Of a stretch of DNA of 35,884 nt, positions 8,267 through 16,112 are shown one piece after another. How positions within the stretch are numbered: the first letter of the stretch is position 1; each line of letters opens with the position of its first letter. The DNA comes from CAYPHJ01 sp964410485 (GTDB taxonomy: Bacteria > Desulfobacterota > Binatia > UBA9968): positions 1 to 35,884 of the forward strand of contig CAYPHJ010000043.1 in assembly GCA_964410485.1 (NCBI GenBank). Direction: 5' to 3'. The notes beneath the pieces were generated by a model that ran no database searches, was not told the origin of the DNA, and saw only the letters and a program-made list of their open reading frames with translations. The position numbers and the translations under genes are program-made.

Positions 8267-8967
8267 ATGGATCGAAGCAGGATTCTTGTCGCCGGTATTG
8301 GGAATATCTTTTTGGGCGATGACGGGTTTGGCTGTGAGGTTGCGAGACGTCTGGCGAAACGCAATCTCGCACCCGACGTCCGTGTCGTTGACTTCGGCAT
8401 CCGCGGCTTTGACCTCGGCTATGCGCTCCTCGACGATTATGAGTTGGTTGTCCTGATCGATGCGACGCCTCGGGGCGGCGTGCCAGGAACGCTCTACCAG
8501 ATTGAACCGGAGTTGGAAGACCTCAATCTCGAACAAGACTCCGATCCCGCAGTTTTGCTTGAGACCCATCNNNNNNNNNNNNNNNNNNNNNNNNNNNNNN
8601 NNNNNNNNNNNNNNNNNNNNNNNNNNNNNNNNNNNNNNNNNNNNNNNNNNNNNNNNNNNNNNNNNNNNNNGAAGACCTCAATCTCGAACAAGACTCCGAT
8701 CCCGCAGTTTTGCTTGAGACCCATCATATGGTACCGACGAAAGTCCTCACCTTCGCGAAGTTTATGGGGGCGTCCTTGCGGCGGGTTGTTGTGATCGGGT
8801 GCGAGCCTGAGATGCTGGGGGAGGACGAAGAGGGCCGCATGGGGTTGAGCCTTCCGGTGGCAGCCATGCTCGATGAGGCGGTCTCGATGGTGGAGTTTCT
8901 TATTGACCAACAAACGTGGAATTTTAGGTGCCGGAAAGGGAAAGGAGAAGCAAGTGAGAACGTTTAA
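8267..8967 (+). CDS. [NiFe] hydrogenase maturation endopeptidase (HyaD/HybD family), interrupted by an N gap
   Basis: This protease removes the C-terminal tail of the large subunit after Ni insertion. The N-terminal part reads ILVAGIGNIFLGDDGFGCEV, the family start motif, with LIDATPRGG further on; the C-terminal part has THHMVPTKVLTFAKFMG, VVVIGCEPE and PVAAMLDEAV. A 100-N gap (8571-8670) splits it, flanked by two identical 55-bp copies (8516-8570, 8671-8725). Collapsing the copies gives 546 nt, an in-frame 181-aa protein of normal family length; as written the two halves are out of frame. The ATG at 8267 is preceded by AAAGG; GTG 8237 or ATG 8252 are alternatives. It overlaps the next small gene by 14 bp. 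Confidence 0.88.
8516..8570. repeat. Left copy of 55-bp duplicated contig end
   Basis: These 55 bases are identical to 8671-8725 on the other side of the N run and lie in the endopeptidase gene. This is the pattern of two contigs overlapping by one k-mer length that were scaffolded but not merged, rather than a biological repeat. Confidence 0.9.
8571..8670. other. Assembly gap (100 N)
   Basis: Exactly 100 N, a conventional size for a gap of unknown length. Because the flanks are identical and merging them restores the reading frame, the gap probably has no missing sequence. Confidence 0.98.
8671..8725. repeat. Right copy of 55-bp duplicated contig end
   Basis: Identical to 8516-8570; see that entry. 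Reading continues directly into HHMVPTKV of the endopeptidase. Confidence 0.9.
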
Positions 8968-9121
8968 CGATTCGCAGATCGCCGAAAGCGCCGAAGTGGA
9001 GCGGGCCTCCAATCGTAAGCTTTTGGGCTTGATTAGCGGCGCACTCCTTGCGGCCTTCGCTCTTGGAGTCTTGGCCAACCTGCAAGATATTAAACGGTAC
9101 ATCAAAATCAGTACGATGTAG
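8954..9121 (+). CDS. 55-aa single-helix membrane protein of the hydrogenase locus
   Basis: GTG start at 8954 with AAAGGAG at 8941-8947 (6-nt spacing), overlapping the endopeptidase stop by 14 bp. The product has a short polar N-terminus (RTFNDSQIAESAEVERASNR), one membrane helix (LLGLISGALLAAFALGVLA) and a basic C-terminal tail ending DIKRYIKISTM. Very short proteins with the same helix-then-DIKRYxKI tail occur beside hydrogenases in other phyla (from memory, the DUF6893 type). It may anchor the signal-less hydrogenase to the inner face of the membrane or link it to the quinone pool; this is inference. Confidence 0.65.
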   Translation: MRTFNDSQIAESAEVERASNRKLLGLISGALLAAFALGVLANLQDIKRYIKISTM

Positions 9122-9396
9122 TTTGGCAAGAACCGGCTCAACGATTCAGATTCGAAATCGAGGCGCATCTTGAAAGCTGGTGTGCGCATTGACAGCCATC
9201 GAGGACCGAGACTCTAAAGTGAGATGCCTCAGTTTCAAGCCTTGGGTTTCGGCGTACGCGTGTCGGAGCGGGACAACTCTAGACTCGAGTCTGGAAAAAC
9301 GGTTCTCATGTCTTCGCTCTTCCGGCCTCCCGAGCATTGCTTCACCAGCGCGGAATTCTTATTGATGTCCGCAAGGCTCTGAGAAAGGCGGCGTTT

Positions 9397-9765
9397 ATGC
9401 ATGAGATGGGCTTGGCTGAGGGAATACTAGACATCGCGTTATCCGCGGCGGGAGAGCAAAAAATAAGACGGATCAGTTTGAAAATCGGCAAACTGCGGAT
9501 GGTTGTGCCGGAAAGCCTCGAGTTTTCATTTCGCCTCGCCGCGGAAAATACCGCTGCGGCTGAAGCTCAATTGGAGCTTCAGGAAATAGCGGCGCGGGTG
9601 CGCTGTAATGCCTGTGGCGCGGATACTCCCGCCGATCTCGCGCTGTTTTTGTGCGTTGAATGTGGCGGCAGCGACGTGACGGTGATATCGGGTGAAGAGC
9701 TGTGGGTCGATGAGTTAGAGCTGGAAAACCATAAAATCATCTCGCGCGCGGGGCGGGCACCCTGA
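9397..9765 (+). CDS. hypA: Hydrogenase nickel incorporation protein HypA
   Basis: A 122-aa metallochaperone that delivers nickel to the hydrogenase large subunit. It starts with the diagnostic MHEMGLAEGI, in which His2 is a nickel ligand, and has a zinc site built from CNAC and CVEC pairs. The ATG at 9397 is chosen because the conserved MHE must be the N-terminus and GAGAAAGG lies just upstream; the frame itself is open further upstream. Its usual GTPase partner HypB is not encoded beside it. hypF follows after 4 bp. A 275-bp gap without genes separates it from the small membrane protein gene, so a second promoter there is possible. Confidence 0.95.
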   Translation: MHEMGLAEGILDIALSAAGEQKIRRISLKIGKLRMVVPESLEFSFRLAAENTAAAEAQLELQEIAARVRCNACGADTPADLALFLCVECGGSDVTVISGEELWVDELELENHKIISRAGRAP

Positions 9766-9769
9766 AAGT

Positions 9770-12061
9770 ATGGCGGTGCGGACTCAAATCCGGGTGCGGG
9801 GGATTGTTCAGGGCGTCGGCTTTCGTCCGTTTGTGTTCTTGCAGGCGACGGAACGATCGCTCAAGGGCCGCGTTTTTAACTCCAGCGCGGGCGTCTTGAT
9901 CGATCTCGAAGGCGAAGCGGAAAGGATCGAAGAGTTTATCACGGAGCTTCGGACTCACCCGCCACCGCTGGCAAGAATTGAGTCACTCGAACGAAGTGAC
10001 GCTTGGGCGGTTGAAAGCTATGACGATTTTCAGGTGAGCGATAGCCAGTCCGCTCAGGGGGAGTTTACTCCCATGGCGCCGGACCTCGCCACATGCGTGG
10101 ATTGCTTGCACGAAGTTGAGGATCCGGCCAACCGGCGGTACGGCTATCCCTTTATCACTTGTACGCATTGCGGCCCACGGTTCACGATAATCACGAGCGC
10201 GCCTTACGATCGCGCCAGAACTACGATGCGCGATTTTGCTCTGTGCGCCGATTGCAGGGCCGAATACGAGGATCCAGCGAATCGACGCTTCCATGCCGAG
10301 ACCGTGGCCTGCTGGAGGTGCGGCCCGCAAGTAGTTCTCACAAGCACCGTGCAGGCACCGGGTTCTTCGCCGGCTGCAGCCAATGAAGCAGCCATCGATG
10401 AAGCGCGTCGGTTGCTCGCGGCGGGAAACATTCTCGCGATCAAAGGGATCGGCGGTTACCACCTGGCCTGCGATGCGCTCAATTCTCAAGCCGTGGAGCG
10501 ACTAAGACAAAGAAAACAACGGGAAGCGAAGCCGTTCGCTCTCATGGGCGATGGGCTCCGATTGATACGCCGGTTCTGCATTGTTTCGCCAGCCGAAGAG
10601 CGGCTGCTCTTGTCGCGCCGCCGTCCGATTGTGCTACTGGAAAAAAAACCGGGCTGTGTCATTCCGGCCGCCGTAGCGCCTGGAGTGAGCACGTTGGGAT
10701 TTATGTTGGCGTACACGCCGTTGCATCATCTTGTATTGAAGGGGCTCGACCGGCCGCTGGTGATGACTAGCGGGAATGTTTCGGATGAGCCGATCGCCCA
10801 TGTCGACGACGATGCCAGGAGCCGTCTGGGCCGCATTGCCGACTACCTCTTATCGCACAACCGCCGAATCCAGATGCGAGCGGATGACTCGGTCGTCGCT
10901 ATCCGTGCAGGTCGCCAATCGATCCTACGGCGCTCGCGCGGTTTTGCCCCCGAGCCTGTGAAGATCGCGGGCGGATGCGCCAGTGAAGTGCTCGCCTGTG
11001 GCGGGCAGCTTAAGAATACCTTTTGTCTCACCCGGGACGGCTATGCTTTCTTGAGCCATCACATTGGCGATCTTGAAAACTACGAGACTTACAGGGCATT
11101 TGTCAACGGCATCGAGCATTACAAAAAACTCTTTGGGCTGAGGGCCTCAGTAGTGGCGTACGATCTTCATCCTCTTTATCTCTCGACGCGCTACGCCGCC
11201 GAGGTCGACAGCGATATCAAAATCGCCGTGCAGCACCATCACGCACACATTGCCAGCTGTATGGCTGAACACGGCTTGCAGGGACCCGTTATCGGCGTAG
11301 CCATGGACGGATTGGGCTACGGGGAGGACGGCGCGATGTGGGGCGGAGAATTTCTTGTCGCGGATCTTGCCCGCTATCATCGGGCCGCGCATTTCCGTTA
11401 TACTCCACTCGCCGGCGGCAATCGTGCCATTCGCGAGCCATGGCGCGCGGCTTGCGCCTACTTGGAGGACGCATTTGGCCTGGCCGCCCACGAGCTTGAT
11501 CTCCCGTGGTGGCAACCCGCGCACTCGAGGACGCTGAAAACAGTTGCACAGATGGCTCGAGGCGGCATCAATACAGTATTAACGTCATCTTGCGGCCGCT
11601 TGTTCGATGCGGTTGCTTCGCTGCTCGGATTGCGCCATGAGGTCCAATATGAAGCACAGGCGGCCATCGAGCTGGAAACGGTCGCGCTGCGCAACGTGGG
11701 CAACGTCTACCCGTTTGACATCAACACGCGCACGACTCCTCAGGAGATCGATTTTCGTGAAACGATCCGAACCATTGTTAGAGATCGGACGAAGGGGGCA
11801 TCAGCAGGCGTCATTTCGGCCCGTTTTCACAACACCATCAGCGAGGTCATCGTCGCGGTGTGCGAACGTCTGCGAGCGAGCGAGGGGATAGCCGCTGTTT
11901 GTCTGAGCGGCGGCGTATTTCAAAACGTCTATTTGTTGAAGCGCGTTCTGACTCTACTGGGGCAGCGGCGCTTTACGGTCTACTTTCCGTTACGGTTGCC
12001 GCCCAATGACGGTGGTATTTCCCTGGGACAGGCGGTGATTGCCGGGGCGCGTTTGAAATGA
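9770..12061 (+). CDS. hypF: Carbamoyltransferase HypF (hydrogenase maturation)
   Basis: HypF converts carbamoyl phosphate and ATP to carbamoyl-adenylate and passes the carbamoyl group to the HypE C-terminal Cys, the source of the cyanide ligands. At 763 aa it has the full family length. Domains in order: acylphosphatase (1-90, VQGVGFRPF with Arg19 and Asn37); two zinc fingers (about 107-190, CVDC...CTHC and CADC...CWRC, followed by GP); a YrdC-like nucleotide domain (about 205-385, LLAAGNILAIKGIGGYHLAC); and a Kae1-like domain (about 400-760) with the metal-binding HHHAH at 489-493 and GVAMDGLGYGEDGAMWGGEF. All key residues visible are intact. It lies between hypA (4-bp gap) and hypC (9-bp gap). 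Confidence 0.97.
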   Translation: MAVRTQIRVRGIVQGVGFRPFVFLQATERSLKGRVFNSSAGVLIDLEGEAERIEEFITELRTHPPPLARIESLERSDAWAVESYDDFQVSDSQSAQGEFTPMAPDLATCVDCLHEVEDPANRRYGYPFITCTHCGPRFTIITSAPYDRARTTMRDFALCADCRAEYEDPANRRFHAETVACWRCGPQVVLTSTVQAPGSSPAAANEAAIDEARRLLAAGNILAIKGIGGYHLACDALNSQAVERLRQRKQREAKPFALMGDGLRLIRRFCIVSPAEERLLLSRRRPIVLLEKKPGCVIPAAVAPGVSTLGFMLAYTPLHHLVLKGLDRPLVMTSGNVSDEPIAHVDDDARSRLGRIADYLLSHNRRIQMRADDSVVAIRAGRQSILRRSRGFAPEPVKIAGGCASEVLACGGQLKNTFCLTRDGYAFLSHHIGDLENYETYRAFVNGIEHYKKLFGLRASVVAYDLHPLYLSTRYAAEVDSDIKIAVQHHHAHIASCMAEHGLQGPVIGVAMDGLGYGEDGAMWGGEFLVADLARYHRAAHFRYTPLAGGNRAIREPWRAACAYLEDAFGLAAHELDLPWWQPAHSRTLKTVAQMARGGINTVLTSSCGRLFDAVASLLGLRHEVQYEAQAAIELETVALRNVGNVYPFDINTRTTPQEIDFRETIRTIVRDRTKGASAGVISARFHNTISEVIVAVCERLRASEGIAAVCLSGGVFQNVYLLKRVLTLLGQRRFTVYFPLRLPPNDGGISLGQAVIAGARLK

Positions 12062-12070
12062 GGTGAATGA

Positions 12071-12337
12071 ATGTGTTTGGGGATACCCGGTCAAATAGTG
12101 GAAGACTATGAGGCGCATGGGTTGCGGATGGCCAAAGTGCGCTTTGGCGGCATCGTACGCGAGGCCTGTCTACAGTACGTTCCCCAGGCTAAAGTCGGCG
12201 ACTATGTCGTCGTCCATGTCGGTTTTGCCATTACCCATCTGAACGAAGAAGAAGCGATGCGCACTTATCGCTTGCTCGAAGAGATGGGCCAGCTCGCCGA
12301 GCTCGAGTCGCCGTCCACAGAAGAGGGGGGGTGCTGA
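12071..12337 (+). CDS. hypC: Hydrogenase assembly chaperone HypC
   Basis: An 88-aa HypC/HybG-family chaperone. The signature MCLGIPGQIVE has Cys2, which binds the Fe(CN)2CO unit while HypC works with HypD and then escorts the large subunit. The rest (KVRFGGIVREACLQYVP, VGDYVVVHVGFAITHLNEEEA) fits the small beta-barrel fold. The ATG is preceded by GAGGTGA. It lies 9 bp after hypF and 33 bp before hypD. A single HypC is present, so it presumably serves the only hydrogenase seen here. Confidence 0.97.
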   Translation: MCLGIPGQIVEDYEAHGLRMAKVRFGGIVREACLQYVPQAKVGDYVVVHVGFAITHLNEEEAMRTYRLLEEMGQLAELESPSTEEGGC

Positions 12338-12370
12338 CAAGAGATCACCTTCGCCGGGTCAGAAGAAATA

Positions 12371-13489
12371 GTGAAGTACATCGACGAATATCGCAATGAG
12401 CGGGTTGCGCGCGGGATCGTTCACGAAATCCGGCGCATTCAAACTCGACCGTGGGTTATCATGGAAGTTTGCGGTGGTCAAACGCATTCGATCGTCAAGT
12501 ATGGATTGGATGAACTGCTGCCGGCCGAGATTGAGTTAGTGCACGGTCCAGGCTGTCCTGTATGCGTGACCTCCCTCGAGCTCATTGACAAAGCCCATGC
12601 CATTGCGCGCCGGCCGGAGGTCATTTTTACATCATTCGGTGACATGTTGCGCGTGCCTGGCTCAGAGGCCGATCTCTTTGCACTGAAGTCCCAGGGCGCC
12701 GACGTGCGGATCGTTTATTCGCCACTGGACGCGCTGCGGATCGCACGCGCCAATCCGGACAAGCAGGTGGTCTTTTTCGCCATAGGTTTTGAGACAACCG
12801 CGCCGGCGAATGCCACGGCTATTTGGCGGGCCAAAAAGGACGGCCTCAGGAACTTTTCAGTTCTGGTTTCTCACGTCCTTGTCCCGCCGGCCATTGCCAG
12901 CATCTTGCAGTCGCCGCAGAATCGCGTGCAGGGTTTTATCGGACCCGGGCATGTTTGCGCTATCATGGGCTCGAGCGAATACGAGGCTGTCAGCGCCCGC
13001 TATAAAGTTCCCATCGCGATTACGGGTTTCGAGCCTCTGGATATTCTGGAGGGAACGCTCAACGTTGTGCGTCAGCTCGAGTCGGGGCGGGCGGAAGTGA
13101 CGAATCAGTATGCGCGGGCGGTGCGGCGAGAAGGCAACCGCGACGCCCGCGCGCTGCTTTCAGAAGTATTTGAAGTTTGCGATCGGAAATGGCGCGGCGT
13201 GGGTGTGATTCCCAAAAGCGGATACCGGCTCCGTTACGAATTCCGCGATCATGACGCCGAGCGGCGCTTTCAAGTCGAGGAGATCGATACGAAGGAGCCC
13301 GCGGTTTGTATCAGTGGGCAGATTCTGAAAGGAATCAAGAAGCCGCACGACTGCGAGGCTTTTGGCTCTTGCTGCACACCGCAGCGACCTCTCGGAGCGA
13401 CGATGGTTTCGGCAGAGGGTGCTTGCGCCGCTTATTACGCTTATGGACGGCATCTGAAAAGCACCGCTGAGGGTGAGCAGACTCAGTAG
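12371..13489 (+). CDS. hypD: Hydrogenase formation protein HypD
   Basis: A 372-aa Fe-S scaffold on which, with HypC and HypE, the iron atom gains its CN and CO ligands. Conserved Cys motifs are present: CGGQTH (Cys34), HGPGCPVC (Cys62, Cys65) and the C-terminal cluster motif CEAFGSCCTPQRPLGATMVS ending with EGACAAYY. GFETTAP and GFEPLDILEG are also typical. The start is GTG at 12371; no ribosome site stronger than AGAAG is visible. It is followed by about 450 bp of repeat-rich sequence rather than by hypE directly. Confidence 0.97.
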   Translation: MKYIDEYRNERVARGIVHEIRRIQTRPWVIMEVCGGQTHSIVKYGLDELLPAEIELVHGPGCPVCVTSLELIDKAHAIARRPEVIFTSFGDMLRVPGSEADLFALKSQGADVRIVYSPLDALRIARANPDKQVVFFAIGFETTAPANATAIWRAKKDGLRNFSVLVSHVLVPPAIASILQSPQNRVQGFIGPGHVCAIMGSSEYEAVSARYKVPIAITGFEPLDILEGTLNVVRQLESGRAEVTNQYARAVRREGNRDARALLSEVFEVCDRKWRGVGVIPKSGYRLRYEFRDHDAERRFQVEEIDTKEPAVCISGQILKGIKKPHDCEAFGSCCTPQRPLGATMVSAEGACAAYYAYGRHLKSTAEGEQTQ

Positions 13490-13638
13490 CCGAAGAGTGT
13501 TTCACAGGTTACGCATAATGGTTGTAAAATTTTGAACCAACAAGTAATCACCATCACACCACGAAGTGATGCATGATCTTACGCACGCCTACACGGGAAA
13601 ATGAGCCTGAACAATACCAAGACATGTGGCCCCGTTGT

Positions 13639-13744
13639 GTCATCCCGAACGGATGTGAGGGATCTGCTTTTGAATGACCGACGACCGAGGACCGCTGACC
13701 GACGAACAAGCAGATTCTTCGTCGCAGCGCTCCTCAGAATGACA
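13639..13744. repeat. Imperfect inverted repeat (dispersed palindromic element)
   Basis: A left arm beginning GTCATCCCGAACGG and ending GATCTGCTT (to about 13669) is matched by a right arm (13708-13744) whose reverse complement begins GTCATTCTGAGGAG and ends AATCTGCTT. A CGACCG/GACCGA-rich stretch separates them. It resembles the REP-like palindromes scattered through many uncultured bacterial genomes. No gene is present in 13490-13939. Confidence 0.6.
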
Positions 13745-13797
13745 GCCGGTGTCCAGGGGACGGGAATTATATGGCCCATCTCAAATCCCATTTTCTA

Positions 13798-13888
13798 AGG
13801 AGCACACGAAGCTCACGAAGGATCCGGAGAAATAATATCAACTCTTAACTCGTGCTCTTCACGACCTTCGTGGTTAATGTTGTGAATG
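13798..13888. repeat. Second intergenic inverted repeat before the SIS gene
   Basis: CACACGAAGCTCACGAAGG near 13803-13822 is matched in reverse by CGACCTTCGTGGTTAATGTTGTG near 13861-13883. Together with the element at 13639-13744 it fills the long hypD-SIS gap, so the last two genes of the locus may depend on read-through or on a promoter I could not identify. Confidence 0.45.
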
Positions 13889-13939
13889 GTTTTGGTGGCG
13901 GCTCTGCCGTGCCAGAACTTTTATGGTGCAAGTTTTTTT

Positions 13940-14521
13940 ATGCGCGAAAAAATTCTCCGCAAGTGTCGCGAATCGATGGCAGTCAAAGAGCAGTTTTTTA
14001 CGCATTACGCCGATCAGATCGGCGACCTTTGCGACAACATGGCCGGCCGATTCAGGAGCGGACACCGCCTCTGGGTGATGGGCAATGGCGGCAGCGCTTG
14101 CGACGCGCAGCATGTCGCGGTGGAATTTGTTCATCCGATCATTGCCAAGCGCCGCCCATTACCGGCTTTGGATCTGGTCAGTCAAGTACCCGTGCTAACG
14201 GCAATCTCCAATGATAAAGATTACGCCAAGGTCTTTGTGGACCAGCTCGACCTCTGGGGTCGAGCCGGCGATATGGCGCTCGCGCTCTCGACCAGCGGCC
14301 AGTCGCCGAACCTGATTTATGCTCTTCAAACCGCGGCGAAGAAGGAAATGCTCACAGTGGCGTTTACGGGCAAGGACGGCGGGAGGATCGCAGAGGTGGC
14401 AAACTACTGCTTCGTGGTGCCAAGCTTCAGCATTCACCGCATCCAAGAGTGCCATGTGACGCTGCTGCATATTCTGTGGGACCTCATTCATGTCGCCATG
14501 GGCGAGGAGGATGTGCTTTGA
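13940..14521 (+). CDS. SIS-domain sugar-phosphate isomerase (GmhA-like) between hypD and hypE
   Basis: A 193-aa protein, the size of sedoheptulose-7-phosphate isomerase (GmhA). It has the SIS-domain phosphosugar-binding segments GNGGSACDAQHVAVEF and ALSTSGQSPNLIYAL, and a helical C-terminus with the ECHVTLLHILWDLIH pattern. GmhA makes D-glycero-manno-heptose phosphate for LPS, but no other heptose genes are nearby. It sits inside the hyp cluster and its stop overlaps the hypE TTG start, which suggests a hydrogenase-linked role; SIS genes beside hypE are known to me from other group 1h loci, without assigned function. The ATG at 13940 fits the GmhA N-terminus; 13976 is an alternative. The fold is certain, the role unknown. 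Confidence 0.85.
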   Translation: MREKILRKCRESMAVKEQFFTHYADQIGDLCDNMAGRFRSGHRLWVMGNGGSACDAQHVAVEFVHPIIAKRRPLPALDLVSQVPVLTAISNDKDYAKVFVDQLDLWGRAGDMALALSTSGQSPNLIYALQTAAKKEMLTVAFTGKDGGRIAEVANYCFVVPSFSIHRIQECHVTLLHILWDLIHVAMGEEDVL

Positions 14522-15582
14522 AGAAAGACGAGATGGTGAGCTGGGCCGGAGCCGTCTGCCCGGTTCCACTTCGAGATCACAAGCAAATCGTGCTTGGCCA
14601 CGGCAGCGGGGGGAAGCTGACCGCCGATCTCGTGGGTCATCTTTTTGTGCCTGCGTTTGCCAACGAATATCTTGCCCGCATGGACGACCAGGCAGTAGTG
14701 CAACTCAACGGGACACGGATTGCTTTCACCACGGATTCGTTCATCGTCAGCCCGATTGTTTTTCCCGGCGGAGATATCGGCCGGTTGGCGATTAATGGAA
14801 CGGTAAACGATCTCGCCATGTCCGGCGCGCGGCCCGTGTATATCGCGGCTGCGTTCATCCTGGAGGAGGGGCTGGTATTGGATGAGCTTAGCCGGATTGT
14901 TCACTCGATGCGCAACGCCGCCCTGCAGGCGGGCGTTCAACTTGTAACCGGCGATACCAAAGTGGTCGAAAAAGGCAAAGGCGACAAGCTCTTTATTACG
15001 ACGACGGGATTGGGCGTCGTCGAGCGACCAGTGAGAATTTCGGCTGATCGCGCTGAACCCGGTGACGCGGTTATCCTCAGCGGGTTCATTGGCGAGCACG
15101 GCATGGCGGTAATGTCACAGCGCGAAAACCTGGAGTTTGAAGGCGCCATCGAGAGCGATACAGCAGCGCTACACACATTGGTGGCTGCGATGTTGGACGC
15201 TTGCGAAGACATTCATTGCCTGCGCGATCCAACGCGCGGAGGGCTGGCGACCACTCTGAACGAGCTGGCTGCGGCTTCCAATGTCGGTATCAAGATCGAC
15301 GAAAGTCGGATTCCAGTCCGCGACAGCGTCAAAGGGGCGTGTGAGATTCTCGGCCTGGATCCGCTGTATGTAGCTAATGAAGGCAAGCTTTGTGCCGTCG
15401 CCCCATCACACGCCGCCGAGCGCTTGCTTGAGGCTATGCGTTGCCATCCGTTGGGCCGGCACGCCTGCGTCATCGGCAAGGTGGTGGCCGAGCACCCCCG
15501 CATGGTGCTGGCAAAGACTGAAATCGGCGGGACGCGGGTTGTGGATCTGCTTTTTGGTGAGCAGTTGCCGCGGATTTGCTGA
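14518..15582 (+). CDS. hypE: Hydrogenase expression/formation protein HypE
   Basis: A 354-aa AIR-synthase/PurM-family enzyme. HypE receives carbamoyl from HypF on its C-terminal Cys and dehydrates it to thiocyanate, giving the CN ligands. Visible motifs: LGHGSGGKLTADLV near the N-terminus, DDQAVV, FTTDSFIVSPIVFPGGDIG, VTGDTKVVEKGKGD, LRDPTRGGLATTLNEL, and the essential C-terminal PRIC. The start is judged to be TTG at 14518, with GAGGAGG 7 nt upstream and overlap with the SIS stop; ATG 14533 is the conventional alternative. It is the last gene of the hydrogenase locus and converges on the receiver gene. Confidence 0.96.
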   Translation: MKKDEMVSWAGAVCPVPLRDHKQIVLGHGSGGKLTADLVGHLFVPAFANEYLARMDDQAVVQLNGTRIAFTTDSFIVSPIVFPGGDIGRLAINGTVNDLAMSGARPVYIAAAFILEEGLVLDELSRIVHSMRNAALQAGVQLVTGDTKVVEKGKGDKLFITTTGLGVVERPVRISADRAEPGDAVILSGFIGEHGMAVMSQRENLEFEGAIESDTAALHTLVAAMLDACEDIHCLRDPTRGGLATTLNELAAASNVGIKIDESRIPVRDSVKGACEILGLDPLYVANEGKLCAVAPSHAAERLLEAMRCHPLGRHACVIGKVVAEHPRMVLAKTEIGGTRVVDLLFGEQLPRIC

Positions 15583-15660
15583 CGCTGCTTCACCCGCCGT
15601 CTGCACGTAATGACTTTGCGTCAAAGCTGGCGCTTGGCAGGGGCGTAGAATTTGGCTGAC

Positions 15661-16029
15661 CTAAGATCTTTCCTGTGGCAACAGATGCTGGATTCGCGAT
15701 AACAGGTCGTCGAAAACGACGGGTTTCCTGATGAACCCATCGGAGCCGGCCACCGAAAAGCGGGTTTCCGAGTCCGCCTGAAAGTAAGCCGTCATGGCGA
15801 GAATGCGAGTGTGCGGGTAATTGGAGCGCACGTGTTGAATCAAAGCAAACCCGTCCATGCGAGGCATGACGATGTCCGAAAGCACGAGATCAAAGAGGTG
15901 CTTTTTCAGAACCTCCAGCGCCTCAATGCCATCGCTTGCCTGCTCAACCCGGTAGCCCTCGCTCGCCAGGAAAGCCGAAATATTCTTTCGCGCGAGCGCA
16001 TCGTCGTCGACTACGAGAATTCTCCTCAT
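15661..16029 (-). CDS. Stand-alone receiver-domain response regulator (CheY-like)
   Basis: A 122-aa single receiver domain: acidic pocket Asp8-Asp10 (LVVDDDALARK), phospho-acceptor Asp52 (LVLSDIVMPRMDG), the conserved Thr in ILAMTAYF and Lys in FIRKPVVFDDLL. There is no output domain, so it acts through protein contacts, in a phosphorelay or with an unlinked kinase. No kinase is encoded nearby. It therefore cannot itself be the RpoN activator of the hydrogenase. It converges with hypE, 78 bp apart. Confidence 0.92.
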   Translation of the reverse strand: MRRILVVDDDALARKNISAFLASEGYRVEQASDGIEALEVLKKHLFDLVLSDIVMPRMDGFALIQHVRSNYPHTRILAMTAYFQADSETRFSVAGSDGFIRKPVVFDDLLSRIQHLLPQERS

Positions 16030-16112
16030 GGATTCTCCCTAACGAAAGTATCTTAGCCGACTGGTCGATGAGTTCCAACCCACCTGCAGCCAAAGCGCGA
16101 GCAACGCGGCCG

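Noticed and set aside
8237..8794. Continuous frames running through the N stretch
   Set aside because: They are artefacts of translating N as unknown residues; the real frame is restored by merging the 55-bp copies.
9281..9292. Perfect 12-bp palindrome AGACTCGAGTCT before hypA
   Set aside because: Short and isolated; no promoter elements could be matched to it, so a regulatory role is not supported.
15661..16029. Receiver protein as the RpoN activator of the hydrogenase
   Set aside because: It has no AAA+ or DNA-binding domain, only a receiver.
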